DNA from: an uncultured Coriobacteriaceae bacterium
Lineage (GTDB): Bacteria; Actinomycetota; Coriobacteriia; Coriobacteriales; Atopobiaceae
NCBI GenBank assembly: GCA_902780305.1
Contig: CACZFB010000001.1
Location: forward strand, 1-64,000
Length of the DNA stretch: 64,000 bases
Reading direction: 5' to 3'
The notes under the pieces are model-generated. The model saw nothing but the letters and a program-made list of their open reading frames with translations. It was not told the origin of the DNA and searched no databases. Below, piece by piece: positions 35,074 to 44,026 of the stretch (within the stretch, counting starts at the first letter, position 1; every line of letters begins with the position of its first letter). The position numbers and the translations under genes are program-made.

Positions 35074-38000
35074 ACGCCGCAAACGACCTCCTTAGCATGT
35101 CGCTGCTCGCGTCGCAGTGGCGGCTCTCGCACATCCAGGTGGTGAACTGGGGCACGTTCTGTGGCTACCAGCACCTGCGCCTTTTGGACCACGGCGGCAA
35201 GCCCGCGGACGTCTGCATGATTACCGGCGAGTCGGGCACGGGCAAGAGCACCCTGTTCGACGCCAAGACCGCCGTCCTCATGCGGAGCACCGCGCGCTTT
35301 AACATAGCGTCCAACCAGGCCACGGGCCGTGCGCGCGGGTCGCGGGAGCGCAACCTTTACAGCTACGTGATGGGCAAGCAGGACGACGAGTTCGACCCAC
35401 AGACGGGCGAGGCGCGAGAGAGCTCGCTGCGCTCCAACGCGACGGCAAACTGGTCGGCGGTCTTCCTCACGTTTGTGTGCGACACGGGCGAGACCTACTG
35501 CGTCGGGCGGCTGTACTACGTTGCCGCGCATGCGACCGGCGTCCCCGACACGTGGTGCATCACCGCGGACGCCGAGCTGGACCCGCGTGCCATGTCCGCA
35601 CACGCCGATGCGAAGTTCGGGCGGGCCTCCATTCGCGCGGCGTACCCCTCCGTCACGATCCACGACAGCCAGGAGTCGTTTTTGCGCACGGTGTACCGCA
35701 CGCTCGGCATCGGACGCGACGGCGAGGGCGACAGCGCCATGAAGCTGCAGGAACGCATTCAGGCCGGCACGTCGATTACGGACGTGGACGCGCTGTTCAA
35801 GGACCTGGTAATCAGCGAGCCCACCACGTACCAGAAGGCCGAGGAGGCGTGTGTCTCGTTCCGCGAACACGAGGCAACGTGGGACGAGATGGACAAGTCG
35901 CGTCGCAAGGTGCGCGAGCTCTCCCCCATCCGCGAGGCGCACGAGGCCATGCTGGCGCTCACCGAGGAGACCGGGATGCTGGCGTCGTGCAAGCCCGGGG
36001 AGGACGGCCCGCTCGCATCGCGGCTCGCCCAGCGCGGCTCGGAGGTCTTTGCGACCTTCGCCGAGGAGTGCGACGGGCGCATCGCATCGCTCGAGCAGCA
36101 GGTCGGCGAGGTGGAGGCTGAGCGGGAGCGGGAGGCCGTGCAGCTCGAGCACCTGCGCGAAGCCGTTGCCGGCAGGGGTGGCGACGCGCTGGACCGCCTA
36201 AAGAGCGAGGCCGCGCTCGAGCAGGAGCGACTGGAGAACGTGACGGCGCAGCGCGAACGCATCGGGGAGCTACTCGACAGGGTGGGCCGCAAGCTGCCCG
36301 AGGACGAGGTCGCCTTCGATGCGCTCGTGGACGAGTCGACGCAGTTCCTCTCCACGTACGAGGCAGAGAAGGAGGCGTGGGACGAGCGCAGGCTGCAGGC
36401 ACGCATGGAGCAACGGACCCTCGCGGAGGACGAGCGACGCCTGCGGGAGGAGCTGCAGTACTACCGCGCACATCCTTCCAACATCTCGCAGCGCATGGCA
36501 CGCGACCGCACGGCAATCTCGGAGGCTACGGGCATTCCCGAACGCGAGCTGCCCTACGCCGCCGAACTCATGGACATGGCCGACGGCGAGGAGGAGTGGC
36601 GTGTTGCCGCAAACGTCGGCTTCCACGGCGTCGCCACGTTGTTGCTCGTGGACCGGACGCGACTCGAAGAGTTCTCGGTTCGTCTCAACCAGCTTAAGCT
36701 CAACCACCGCGTCACGTTTCAGGGGGTGCGCAAGCGCTCGTTTCGCAGGCCGCGCAACGAGGGTGGCAAGCTCTCCTCCAAGCTCGTGTTCCGCGAGGAG
36801 TCGCCCTTCGCCGCCTGGCTCGCGGACTGGGTGCACGACGGCGCGCACGACTACCAGTGCGTAACCGATCCCAGAGACCTCGGTGGACGTGGCATGCGCA
36901 TCACGCGAGAGGGACAGACGCGCCAGCGGGACCGCGGGGCGCACGGCTACGCGAAGGACTCGCTGGTCATCGGCTTCTCGAACGCCGACAGGATCGCGCG
37001 GATCGAGGAGGAGCTCGCAGCGGTACGCACACGCCTCAGCGAGGTGAACGCCCAGCTCAAGGAGGCCGAGGGGCAGATTCACTCGCTGGAGCGGCGTCGC
37101 GACGTGGCGATGCAAATCGAGCCGCTGCGCTGGGAGGCGATCGACGCGGTGCGGCACGGACGACAGCTCGCGCACCTCACGCAGGAGATCGAGCGACTGC
37201 AGTCCGACACGGAGCTGGCGCAGCTCGTGCGGGAGCGCGACGAGAAGGATTTGCTCGTGCGGCAGCTGGAGCGTCGAATCGGTGCGCTGCAGCAAAGCCA
37301 GAACCAAGAGAAGATCCAGCGGGATGCCGCACGGCAGGCCGCGAATCGGGCGCGCGCTGAGTGGGAGCGTCTGGAGGGTGCAGGCGTGGCAGCGTCGGCA
37401 GAGCAGGCCGAGCTCATTGACGCGTACGTGGCAAAGGCGGAGGAGCCCTTCGCATCCGACGACGGCGTGGCACTGCTCGCGCGGCGCTACGGCGACGGCA
37501 AGATTGCAGAGAGCGTCACGCGTTCGATGCGGGCACGGACGCGAATCGCTCGCGACCAGGCCGCCGAGCGCACGGAGCAGCTCGAGCAGGTGTTTGGCTC
37601 GTACAAGGAGCACTGGCTCGACTTTGACGACCCCATCGGTGTGGGCGTCGATTCCTACCCCGACTACCTGCGCATTCTTGAGGAGTTGGAGCAGGCGCAG
37701 CTGGATTTGCACATCGACGACTGGCTCGTGGACACGCTCAGGCGTGCCGGTGCCTCGCTCGCGCCGCTGGCTCGTGCCTACACCACCGATCTGCGCGAGA
37801 TTCGTCGGCGCATGGACCCCATTAACGAGATCATGGGAAAGTTCTCGTTTGGGCCCGACGCAGGCCAGCTGGAAATCGTCGTCGCCCAGCGATCGCCCAA
37901 GTACATCCGCGACTTCCAAAGAGAGCTGGCCGGGTGGGCCGGGCTCGCCACGCAGGCGGAGTTCGAGGACATCGACACGCTGCACCTGCGGCTTCGGGCG

Positions 38001-38462
38001 TTTATGGAGCGGCTGCAGGAGGCATGCGAGCGACGTGCGACCGGGCCGCTCAACACCAAGCGGCTGGTGTACATCACGGTCGTCGCGCACTACCCGAACA
38101 AGCCCCACGTCCCCGACAAGGCGTACTCGTCGCTCGGGGCCAAGAGCGGCGGCGAGACGCAAGAGCTCATCGCTTTCATCTTGGGCGCGGCGCTGCTCTT
38201 TTGTCTGGGCGACAACGGCCAGGCGCTGCCCGCCTTCGCGCCGGTGTTCTTGGACGAGGCGTTTATCAAAGCGGACGAACGGTTTACGCGGCGTGCCATC
38301 ACCGCGCTTACGGGCCTGGGGTTCCAGGTGATCATCGCCGTGCCCACGAGCAAGGTCCAGGCGGTGGAGCCTGTGGCCACCGAGTATGCGTGCGTCACCA
38401 AGGACCCCGTAAGCAACCACTCCTTCGTCACCGAGATGACGGCCGTGAGGAAAAATGCTTAA
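35070..38462 (+). CDS. jetC: Wadjet SMC-like motor ATPase JetC
   Basis: 1130 aa. The SMC/MukB-type layout is plain: Walker A GESGTGKST (about 51-59) near the N-terminus, long coiled coils (about 250-480 and 620-760) around a hinge-like middle, then the ABC signature LGAKSGGETQ (about 1020) and Walker B PVFLDEAF (about 1058). Length and order fit JetC. It dimerises through the hinge and hydrolyses ATP to extrude DNA loops. All catalytic motifs look intact. It overlaps jetD by eight bases and ends in TAA. Confidence 0.93.
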   Translation: MNAANDLLSMSLLASQWRLSHIQVVNWGTFCGYQHLRLLDHGGKPADVCMITGESGTGKSTLFDAKTAVLMRSTARFNIASNQATGRARGSRERNLYSYVMGKQDDEFDPQTGEARESSLRSNATANWSAVFLTFVCDTGETYCVGRLYYVAAHATGVPDTWCITADAELDPRAMSAHADAKFGRASIRAAYPSVTIHDSQESFLRTVYRTLGIGRDGEGDSAMKLQERIQAGTSITDVDALFKDLVISEPTTYQKAEEACVSFREHEATWDEMDKSRRKVRELSPIREAHEAMLALTEETGMLASCKPGEDGPLASRLAQRGSEVFATFAEECDGRIASLEQQVGEVEAEREREAVQLEHLREAVAGRGGDALDRLKSEAALEQERLENVTAQRERIGELLDRVGRKLPEDEVAFDALVDESTQFLSTYEAEKEAWDERRLQARMEQRTLAEDERRLREELQYYRAHPSNISQRMARDRTAISEATGIPERELPYAAELMDMADGEEEWRVAANVGFHGVATLLLVDRTRLEEFSVRLNQLKLNHRVTFQGVRKRSFRRPRNEGGKLSSKLVFREESPFAAWLADWVHDGAHDYQCVTDPRDLGGRGMRITREGQTRQRDRGAHGYAKDSLVIGFSNADRIARIEEELAAVRTRLSEVNAQLKEAEGQIHSLERRRDVAMQIEPLRWEAIDAVRHGRQLAHLTQEIERLQSDTELAQLVRERDEKDLLVRQLERRIGALQQSQNQEKIQRDAARQAANRARAEWERLEGAGVAASAEQAELIDAYVAKAEEPFASDDGVALLARRYGDGKIAESVTRSMRARTRIARDQAAERTEQLEQVFGSYKEHWLDFDDPIGVGVDSYPDYLRILEELEQAQLDLHIDDWLVDTLRRAGASLAPLARAYTTDLREIRRRMDPINEIMGKFSFGPDAGQLEIVVAQRSPKYIRDFQRELAGWAGLATQAEFEDIDTLHLRLRAFMERLQEACERRATGPLNTKRLVYITVVAHYPNKPHVPDKAYSSLGAKSGGETQELIAFILGAALLFCLGDNGQALPAFAPVFLDEAFIKADERFTRRAITALTGLGFQVIIAVPTSKVQAVEPVATEYACVTKDPVSNHSFVTEMTAVRKNA

Positions 38463-39663
38463 GGGGCGCGACGAGATTCTCTCCGCAGTGCGGCGACGGT
38501 TCGATACGAGCGTCGTGCAGGTGGTCGTGGCGGAGGTATGGAGTGACGCGGATGCGGACGGCTCGACGGGCACATCCAAGCCGTGGCCGTACTCCGTGGC
38601 CCTGGGACGTCCCACCGCCGACATGCTCGCCAACCACATGGACCAGGTCTCGGCCTACGTTGCTGACCTGCGAGCCTGGCAGGACGAGTTCAGTTTTGAG
38701 GTCCGGTGGTCGCAGCGCATGGCGGGTGGACGTCAGGAGGTGCCGACGCATGTGACCGTGCGCGACATCGACGAGGCCGCGCGGATGCTGGGCGGCACGT
38801 TTAAACGGCAGCTCTCCGTCATGCGCGGACGGGCGCAAGATTTGCGGGCGAGCCTTTTGGAACTCTCCCCCAGCGACGCCGTGCGCGTGCTGCGATCGAC
38901 GCGGTCGTGGGAGGAGGCCGACTATTCCCTGCTCCTCGTGGCGGGCGCCTGGTTCAGGACCCACGACGCACACGGCCTCACCCCGCGACAGGTGCCACTA
39001 GCGGGATTCCATGCCAAGTGGCTCAACGCACGCGGACGTCGCGAGCTGGTGCGGCTTCTTTCGGGGAAGGACGAGCTCGGGCTTGTGGACCCTCCCCCAT
39101 CCGTGGCCTTCGCCTATCTTGACCCCGCGCATCTTGCTGAGGGCGGTAGGCGGTTCGACCTGCACGTCTTGGGTGACGAATGGGAGCTGCCCTATGCGCC
39201 GGAGGTCGCGCTCATCGTGGAGAACAAGGACACGTATCGATACTTTCCGCCGTTTCCGCGCGCGGTATGCATCTTTGGCTCGGGATACGCTGGCTCGGCA
39301 AACGTGTGCAGACTCCCCTGGCTGGCCGACATTCCGCTCGTGGTGTATTGGGGCGACATGGATGCCGACGGCCTGGCAATTCTCAACGCATATCGTTCGG
39401 AGGGGCTGGACGTGGCGAGCATTCTCATGGACCTTCCCAGCTATTGGCGATACGAGCGGTATGGGACCTCGCAGGCTTCGGGCAAGCAGTCGCTGGCGTC
39501 GCGAGAGGAGCGCGAGGTGGCATACCTCACCGATGCGGAGGCGCAGCTGTACGCCCAGCTCTGCGACCCCGCACACAAGGGACACCGGCGCGTCGAGCAG
39601 GAGCGCATCCCCCTCGACGACGCACGAGAAGCGCTGGCAGAGCTTGTGGGACGCCAGGGGTAG
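38455..39663 (+). CDS. jetD: Wadjet nuclease subunit JetD (DUF3322/DUF2220, Toprim-like)
   Basis: 402 aa. The N-terminal DUF3322 region (about 1-190) is followed by DUF2220, which has a Toprim-like active site: Glu in VALIVENKDTY (about 259) and the DxD of VYWGDMDADGLAIL (about 302-306). JetD is a homodimeric, topoisomerase VI-like nuclease that cuts DNA held by the JetABC motor. The acidic residues needed for metal binding are present, so the system looks complete and functional. It ends in TAG, 37 bp before the rhomboid gene. Confidence 0.92.
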   Translation: MLKGRDEILSAVRRRFDTSVVQVVVAEVWSDADADGSTGTSKPWPYSVALGRPTADMLANHMDQVSAYVADLRAWQDEFSFEVRWSQRMAGGRQEVPTHVTVRDIDEAARMLGGTFKRQLSVMRGRAQDLRASLLELSPSDAVRVLRSTRSWEEADYSLLLVAGAWFRTHDAHGLTPRQVPLAGFHAKWLNARGRRELVRLLSGKDELGLVDPPPSVAFAYLDPAHLAEGGRRFDLHVLGDEWELPYAPEVALIVENKDTYRYFPPFPRAVCIFGSGYAGSANVCRLPWLADIPLVVYWGDMDADGLAILNAYRSEGLDVASILMDLPSYWRYERYGTSQASGKQSLASREEREVAYLTDAEAQLYAQLCDPAHKGHRRVEQERIPLDDAREALAELVGRQG

Positions 39664-39700
39664 CCCCTTCGCGTCCCAACGATTGATAAAGGAGGAAGTC

Positions 39701-40315
39701 ATGAGTGCAGGCAAGCGGCGACTGCCCAAGATCACGTTCAACTCCCCGGTGGTGTTGTGCTTCGTGTTCATTTGTGTAGGCGTGCAGGTTGCGAGCACGC
39801 TCACGGGCGGCATTACCACGCAAGTGTTCTTTACCGCGAAGCCGGGACCGTGGACCAACCCGCTCACATACCTCTGTCTCGTCACCCATATCTTTGGCCA
39901 TGCTGGCTGGGACCACCTGATCGGGAACATGTCTTACATCCTGTTGCTCGGCCCGCTGCTTGAGGAGAAGTACGGGTCGGGACGGCTCGTGGGCATCATC
40001 CTCGCGAGTGCGCTTGCGGCCAGCCTCGCAAACATCGTGCTCCTGCACTCGGGCGTCGTCGGCGCGAGCGGCGTCGTGTTCACCTTCATCCTGCTCTCGT
40101 CGGTAACGGGACTGCGCGAGGGAGAGCTGCCGCTCACGTTTATCCTCGTCGCCGCATTGTACTTTGGCCAGCAGATCTACGGCGCTTTCTTCGTGCGAGG
40201 CAACGTGAGCTACCTCGGTCACATCGCGGGCGGGGTCGTCGGCGCAATCGTCGGGTTCCTGCTCCCCGCAAACGAGCAAAAGCCCACCTCCGGCTACGGG
40301 ATCCTGGGGCAGTAA
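39701..40315 (+). CDS. Rhomboid-family intramembrane serine protease
   Basis: 204 aa from ATG 39701 (AAAGGAGG upstream). Six transmembrane helices are likely. HIFGHAGWDHLIGNM matches the HxxxN oxyanion region, VGASGVVF holds the catalytic Ser (about 121), and YLGHIAGGVVGA holds the catalytic His (about 173). The catalytic dyad is therefore intact. It starts 37 bp after jetD and may be read from the Wadjet operon, but rhomboids are not a known Wadjet part and the link may be chance. It is followed by a strong terminator. Confidence 0.88.
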   Translation: MSAGKRRLPKITFNSPVVLCFVFICVGVQVASTLTGGITTQVFFTAKPGPWTNPLTYLCLVTHIFGHAGWDHLIGNMSYILLLGPLLEEKYGSGRLVGIILASALAASLANIVLLHSGVVGASGVVFTFILLSSVTGLREGELPLTFILVAALYFGQQIYGAFFVRGNVSYLGHIAGGVVGAIVGFLLPANEQKPTSGYGILGQ

Positions 40316-40373
40316 GGGGCCAATCAATGGGGGTAACCCCATATCTCTGTGAGGACACCGCAAATACGAACGT

Positions 40374-40420
40374 TGGCAAAAATGAGAAAAGGGGCCAAAA
40401 CCCCTTTTCTCATTTTTGCC
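40374..40420. terminator. Bidirectional intrinsic terminator after the rhomboid gene
   Basis: GGCAAAAAATGAGAAAAGGGG pairs with its complement, ending ATTTTTGCC at 40420; the loop is CCAAAA. The stem is flanked by A and T runs. It is the longest member of the GAGAAAAGGGG family. Confidence 0.8.
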
Positions 40421-40632
40421 GGGGTTGCTCACGAAAAAGCCTTCGCCAGTGCGCAGGGTTTTTTCGTTTTTGGGTTGTTTTTCGGTCTCTGGAATTACGG
40501 GGTTCCATATGCGGTGCCATCTACCTGCGACTTTGCGAGGCCGTTTGTCACCCCTAGGGAAAAATCACACGCTATAACAACCTAATATCGAAAAAAACCT
40601 GCGCATTCGCAAGGTAAAACTCGTGAATGCAG

Positions 40633-40665
40633 ACTGGGAAAAGGGGCCAAACCCCTTTTCCCAGT
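40633..40665. terminator. Hairpin of the GAGAAAAGGGG family
   Basis: Arms ACTGGGAAAAGGGG (40633-40646) and CCCCTTTTCCCAGT (40652-40665), loop CCAAA, followed by TTTT. The TGGG/CCCA positions co-vary compared with TGAG/CTCA in other members. Confidence 0.75.
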
Positions 40666-40726
40666 TTTGAGCCCCTTCGGCTTCGCGGAGGTTGTGAAGA
40701 AGCTTCCACAAATTCGAGATTGTCAT

Positions 40727-40757
40727 TTGACTTAAACCATGGTTTAAGTCGCAGAAT
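40727..40757 (+). promoter_or_regulatory. MerR-type promoter with 19-bp spacer and central dyad
   Basis: The -35 TTGACT (40727-40732) and -10 CAGAAT (40752-40757) are 19 bp apart. A perfect 22-bp palindrome (40729-40750, half-site GACTTAAACCA) fills the spacer. An over-long spacer with a dyad inside is the classic design of MerR-activated promoters. It starts the operon that ends with the merR gene at 44728. Confidence 0.8.
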
Positions 40758-40807
40758 TTTGTCCAGACAACGTCGCAACGAGAACCCACACAACGAAAGG
40801 ACCAGTC

Positions 40808-41749
40808 ATGGCAGCAACCGACCTCCCCAAGATCGCGCTCGGTGCATGGGCGTGGGGCAACGACGGCACGTTTGGCGACGGCATCGACGCGGCCCAGCTC
40901 AAGCCCATCTTCGACGCGGCGATGTCAGCAGGCCTCAACCTGTGAGACACGGCCTACGCCTATGGTATGGGCACCTCCGAGAAGGTCCTCGCCAGCTTCC
41001 TCAAGGACCTCCCCCGCGAGAGCTACCTCGTTTCGGACAAGCTCACGCCCCAGTGTCTGGACGCCACCGCGCCCGACCCCGTGGCCGCGATGCACAACAT
41101 GCAGCTTGACCTCATGGGTCTCGACCACTTTGACATCTACTGGGTCCACAATACCGCGCAGGCCCCCAACTGGACACGCGCGCTCGCGGAGTTCTTTGAG
41201 GGACGCAAGAACGTACCCATGATCGGCGTCTCCAACCACAACCTCGCCGAGATCAAGGAGGCCGACGCCATCCTTCGCGAGCATGGCCTAAAGCTCGGCG
41301 CCGTGCAAAACCACCTGAGCCTCATCAACCGCAGCTCCATCGACTCGGGCATCCTCGACTGGTGTCGCGAGAACGACGTCGTGTTCTTCTCGTACATGGT
41401 CCTCGAGCAGGGAGCGCTCTCGGGCAAGTACGACACCGCGCACCCAATGCCCGAGGGCTCCGCACGCGCGCAGACCTACAACCCCGTGCTCGACAAGCTT
41501 GAGGTTCTTAACGCCAAGCTGGCCGAGGTGGCTGCGGCGCACGGCGTGGGCGTGGCGCAGGTACCGGTGGCGTGGGCCATCGCCAAGGGAACGCTTCCCA
41601 TCGTGGGCGTGACCAAGAAGAGCCACGTTGCCGACGCAGCCGCGGCCGCCGCAGTGGAGCTCACCGATACCGAGGTCGCCGAGCTCGAGGAGCTGGCCGA
41701 CACCCTCGAAATCAACGCCATCCGCTTCTGGGAAAAGGTCATGGACTAG
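40808..41749 (+). pseudogene. Aldo/keto reductase gene with in-frame TGA at a conserved Trp
   Basis: The reading frame from ATG 40808 gives a full-length AKR (313 aa) except for TGA at codon 46 (40943-40945). The surrounding AMSAGLNL-TGA-DTAYAYGMGTSE matches the family motif GLNLWDTA.xYG, so the codon replaces Trp (TGG to TGA is one transition). The downstream Asp and Tyr of this motif are catalytic, so restarting at ATG 40967 would give an inactive barrel. All other Trp codons are TGG. The rest is intact: IYWVHNTAQAP, IGVSNHNLAEI, VPVAWAIAKGTLPIVG. It is first in the MerR-controlled operon. It could be a fresh pseudogene, a read-through gene, or a sequencing error; TGA is an ordinary stop elsewhere in this window. 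Confidence 0.75.
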
Positions 41750-41751
41750 CC

Positions 41752-43257
41752 ATGGCACACACACCGACCACTACATCAAGAACCAAACCGCTCAACCCGC
41801 CCTGACACGACGTGCATTCGTCAGGGCGGGCGCCCTCGCAGGTGGCGTGCTCGCATTGGTGGGCTGCTCATGGACTCCCCGCAACGCGAAGCAAGGCGAA
41901 GGCGCCGGAGCCAGCACAGGCAGCGCCGCGGAACAGAGCCCTACCGCGACCCAGGGAGACTCATCCGCCCCCGCCGCCGTCCACGACGACTTCGTCCTCG
42001 TGAACGGCGGCACCTTCACTATGGGCAGCCCCGCCGACGAGCCGTGGCGTGGAGACGACGAGAGCGCCCACGAGGTGACGGTCGGTGACTTCTACCTCGC
42101 CCCGATGGAGGTCTCGCGGCAGGAGTACAGCGAGACCATGGGCGTGGGCGACACGGGCAACGTCCCCGTTACGGGCGTGACCTGGTACGATGCCGTCGCC
42201 TACTGCAACGCGCTGAGCGACATGGCCGGCCTTACCCCCGCCCACGCCATCGACGGCGAGAACGTGACCTGGGACCGCGCGGCCAACGGATACCGCCTGC
42301 CCACCGAGGCCGAGTGGGAGTATGCCTGCCGCGCGGGCACGACCGGTCCGTTCAACCTCGGTCACTCCCCCCAGCGTCGATGAGGCCAACTACTATGGCC
42401 ACTACCCCTACGAGATCGAAGGCAACTACTTCGACCAGGGCGCGCTCGAGGTAAAGCCGGGAGTCTATCGCAGCGAGCCGATTGCGTCGGGTTCCTTTGA
42501 GCCGAACGCCTGAGGCCTCTTTGACATGCACGGCAACGTTGCGGAATGGGTGTGGGACCGCTACGGCGCCTACGACACCGCCGCAGCGCAGGATCCCACG
42601 GGGCCCGACACCGGCGACCTGCGCGTGAACCGTGGCGGCGGATGGAACGACTTTGCCAAGAACCTCCGCTCGGCCTATCGCGCATCCCTCACGCCGACCA
42701 GCTCGAGTCCAAGCGTCGGGTTCCGCGTCGCCCGCAACGCCGTTGCACACGAGGGAACCGTCGGAGGTGCCGCGGCGGCACAGACGGCAGGCGGCGAACC
42801 CCTCGTGGTCTACTTCTCGTGGAGTGGCAACACGCGCAAGATCGCTCAGGAGGTCGCGTCGCAGCTTGGTGTGGAGGCGGTCGAGCTCGTGTGCGAGCAA
42901 CCGTACTCATCCGACTACAACACGTGTCTCGACGAGGCTCAGCGTGACCAGAACCAGCAGGCTCGGCCAAAGCTGACCACGCGTATCGACGACATGGACC
43001 GCTATGGCACGGTATACGTGGGCTACCCCAACTGGTGGGCCTCCATCCCCATGCCCATCGCGACGTTCCTCGAGTCCTACGACTTCTCGGGCAAGGAGAT
43101 TCGGCCGTTCTGCAGCAACGGGGGCGGCGGACTTGGGCAGAGCGTCTCGGCGATATCGAAGCTCGCACCAAACGCGCATGTGGGACAGGGACTCTCGATT
43201 TACTATTCGGGTGGAGCCGACATGCCCCAGCAGGTGAGCGAATGGATCGCGGGGTAG
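41752..43257 (+). pseudogene. SUMF1/FGE-sulfatase domain fused to flavodoxin, with two frame breaks and an in-frame TGA
   Basis: Reading through the lesions gives one long protein: a Tat-like lipoprotein signal (TRRAFVRAGALAGG ... LVGCS), an SUMF1/FGE-like domain (FVLVNGGTFTMGSP ... RLPTEAEWEYACRAG ... MHGNVAEWVWDRYG ... RGGGWND ... SVGFRVAR) and a C-terminal flavodoxin (YFSWSGNTRKIAQ ... GYPNWWASIPMP). Three breaks are seen. The ATG at 41752 is two bases out of frame across a CA repeat (41756-41763). One extra C sits in the C6 run at 42367-42372. TGA 42511-42513 replaces the Trp of the PNAWGLxDMHGNV motif. The flavodoxin half is intact from 42514. It begins two bases after the AKR stop. A decaying gene or base-calling errors are both possible. 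Confidence 0.72.
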
Positions 43258-43312
43258 CCGCGCTTGGTTTTTGGACCGAGGGATAAAGGATACAAGGGAA
43301 AGGTATGCGAAC

Positions 43313-44008
43313 ATGATCGACGTAAGGCATGACGGCATTTCAAGACGACAGCTGCTCGGAGGCATGGCCACCATGGGAGCGTGGTTCCTCGTCGGCTGCT
43401 CGTCACGAAACGAGGGATCGTCTGCGGCAACCACGACGCCAGAGGCCAAGAAGAGCGAGGAGGACAGCTCGACCTCGAAGCCCGAGACAAACACCACATC
43501 CGCAGAGACGTCCGCCCCGGCGCAGGGTTCGGGCAAGGCGCTCGTGGCCGTGTTCTCTTGGTCGGGCAACACGCTCTCCGTGGCAAATCGCGTGGTGGAG
43601 GACCTCCAAGGGCAGGCAGAGCTGTTCCGCATCGAGCCAGCTACGCCATACACCACCGACTACAACGAGATGCTGCAGATCACCCAGGACGAGCAGTCGG
43701 CGCAAACCTTGCCCGAAATTGCGAGCAACGTCTCGAACTGGGACGAGTACACGACCATCTACCTGGGCTTCCCCACGTGGTGGGGGCACCTGCCGCAGAT
43801 CGTAAAGAGCTTCCTCGCCGGACATGACTGCTCAGGCAAGGTCGTGTACCCGTTTAACACGCATGCCGGCAGCGGATTCGCGAGCTGCCTCTCCGACTTG
43901 GCGGACACCTGTCCTAACGCCGACGTACGCGAGGGCCTCTCGCTCGTGGGCGAAAGCGTCACGTCCAGCACGGAGCAGATCGACGCCTGGGTCTCGAACA
44001 ACGCCTAA
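43313..44008 (+). CDS. Exported flavodoxin lipoprotein
   Basis: 231 aa from ATG 43313. The N-terminus has a Tat-like motif (ISRRQLLGGMATMG) and a lipobox (FLVGCSS), so it is probably exported folded and lipid-anchored on the outer face. A Ser/Thr/Glu linker follows (about 35-75). The flavodoxin domain starts with the FMN phosphate loop VFSWSGNTLSVAN and has IYLGFPTWWGHLPQ for the isoalloxazine ring. It is a paralogue of the C-terminal half of the preceding fusion gene. It probably shuttles electrons outside the membrane, with the DUF4405 protein as partner. Confidence 0.88.
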   Translation: MIDVRHDGISRRQLLGGMATMGAWFLVGCSSRNEGSSAATTTPEAKKSEEDSSTSKPETNTTSAETSAPAQGSGKALVAVFSWSGNTLSVANRVVEDLQGQAELFRIEPATPYTTDYNEMLQITQDEQSAQTLPEIASNVSNWDEYTTIYLGFPTWWGHLPQIVKSFLAGHDCSGKVVYPFNTHAGSGFASCLSDLADTCPNADVREGLSLVGESVTSSTEQIDAWVSNNA

Positions 44009-44026
44009 TTGCGAAAGGAGGCGCGC

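Larger units (their letters stand above)
40316..40807. other. 492-bp intergenic region with two terminator-type hairpins and a MerR promoter
   Basis: Contains a weak GGGGGTAACCCC hairpin (about 40327-40344), the strong hairpins at 40374-40420 and 40633-40665, an A/T-rich spacer (40430-40620) without a credible gene, and the dyad promoter at 40727-40757 for the next operon. Confidence 0.6.

Noticed and set aside
40943-42513. TGA codons as selenocysteine
   Set aside because: Both positions are occupied by Trp in the families concerned, not by Cys or Sec, and no selenocysteine-type stem-loop was apparent just downstream.
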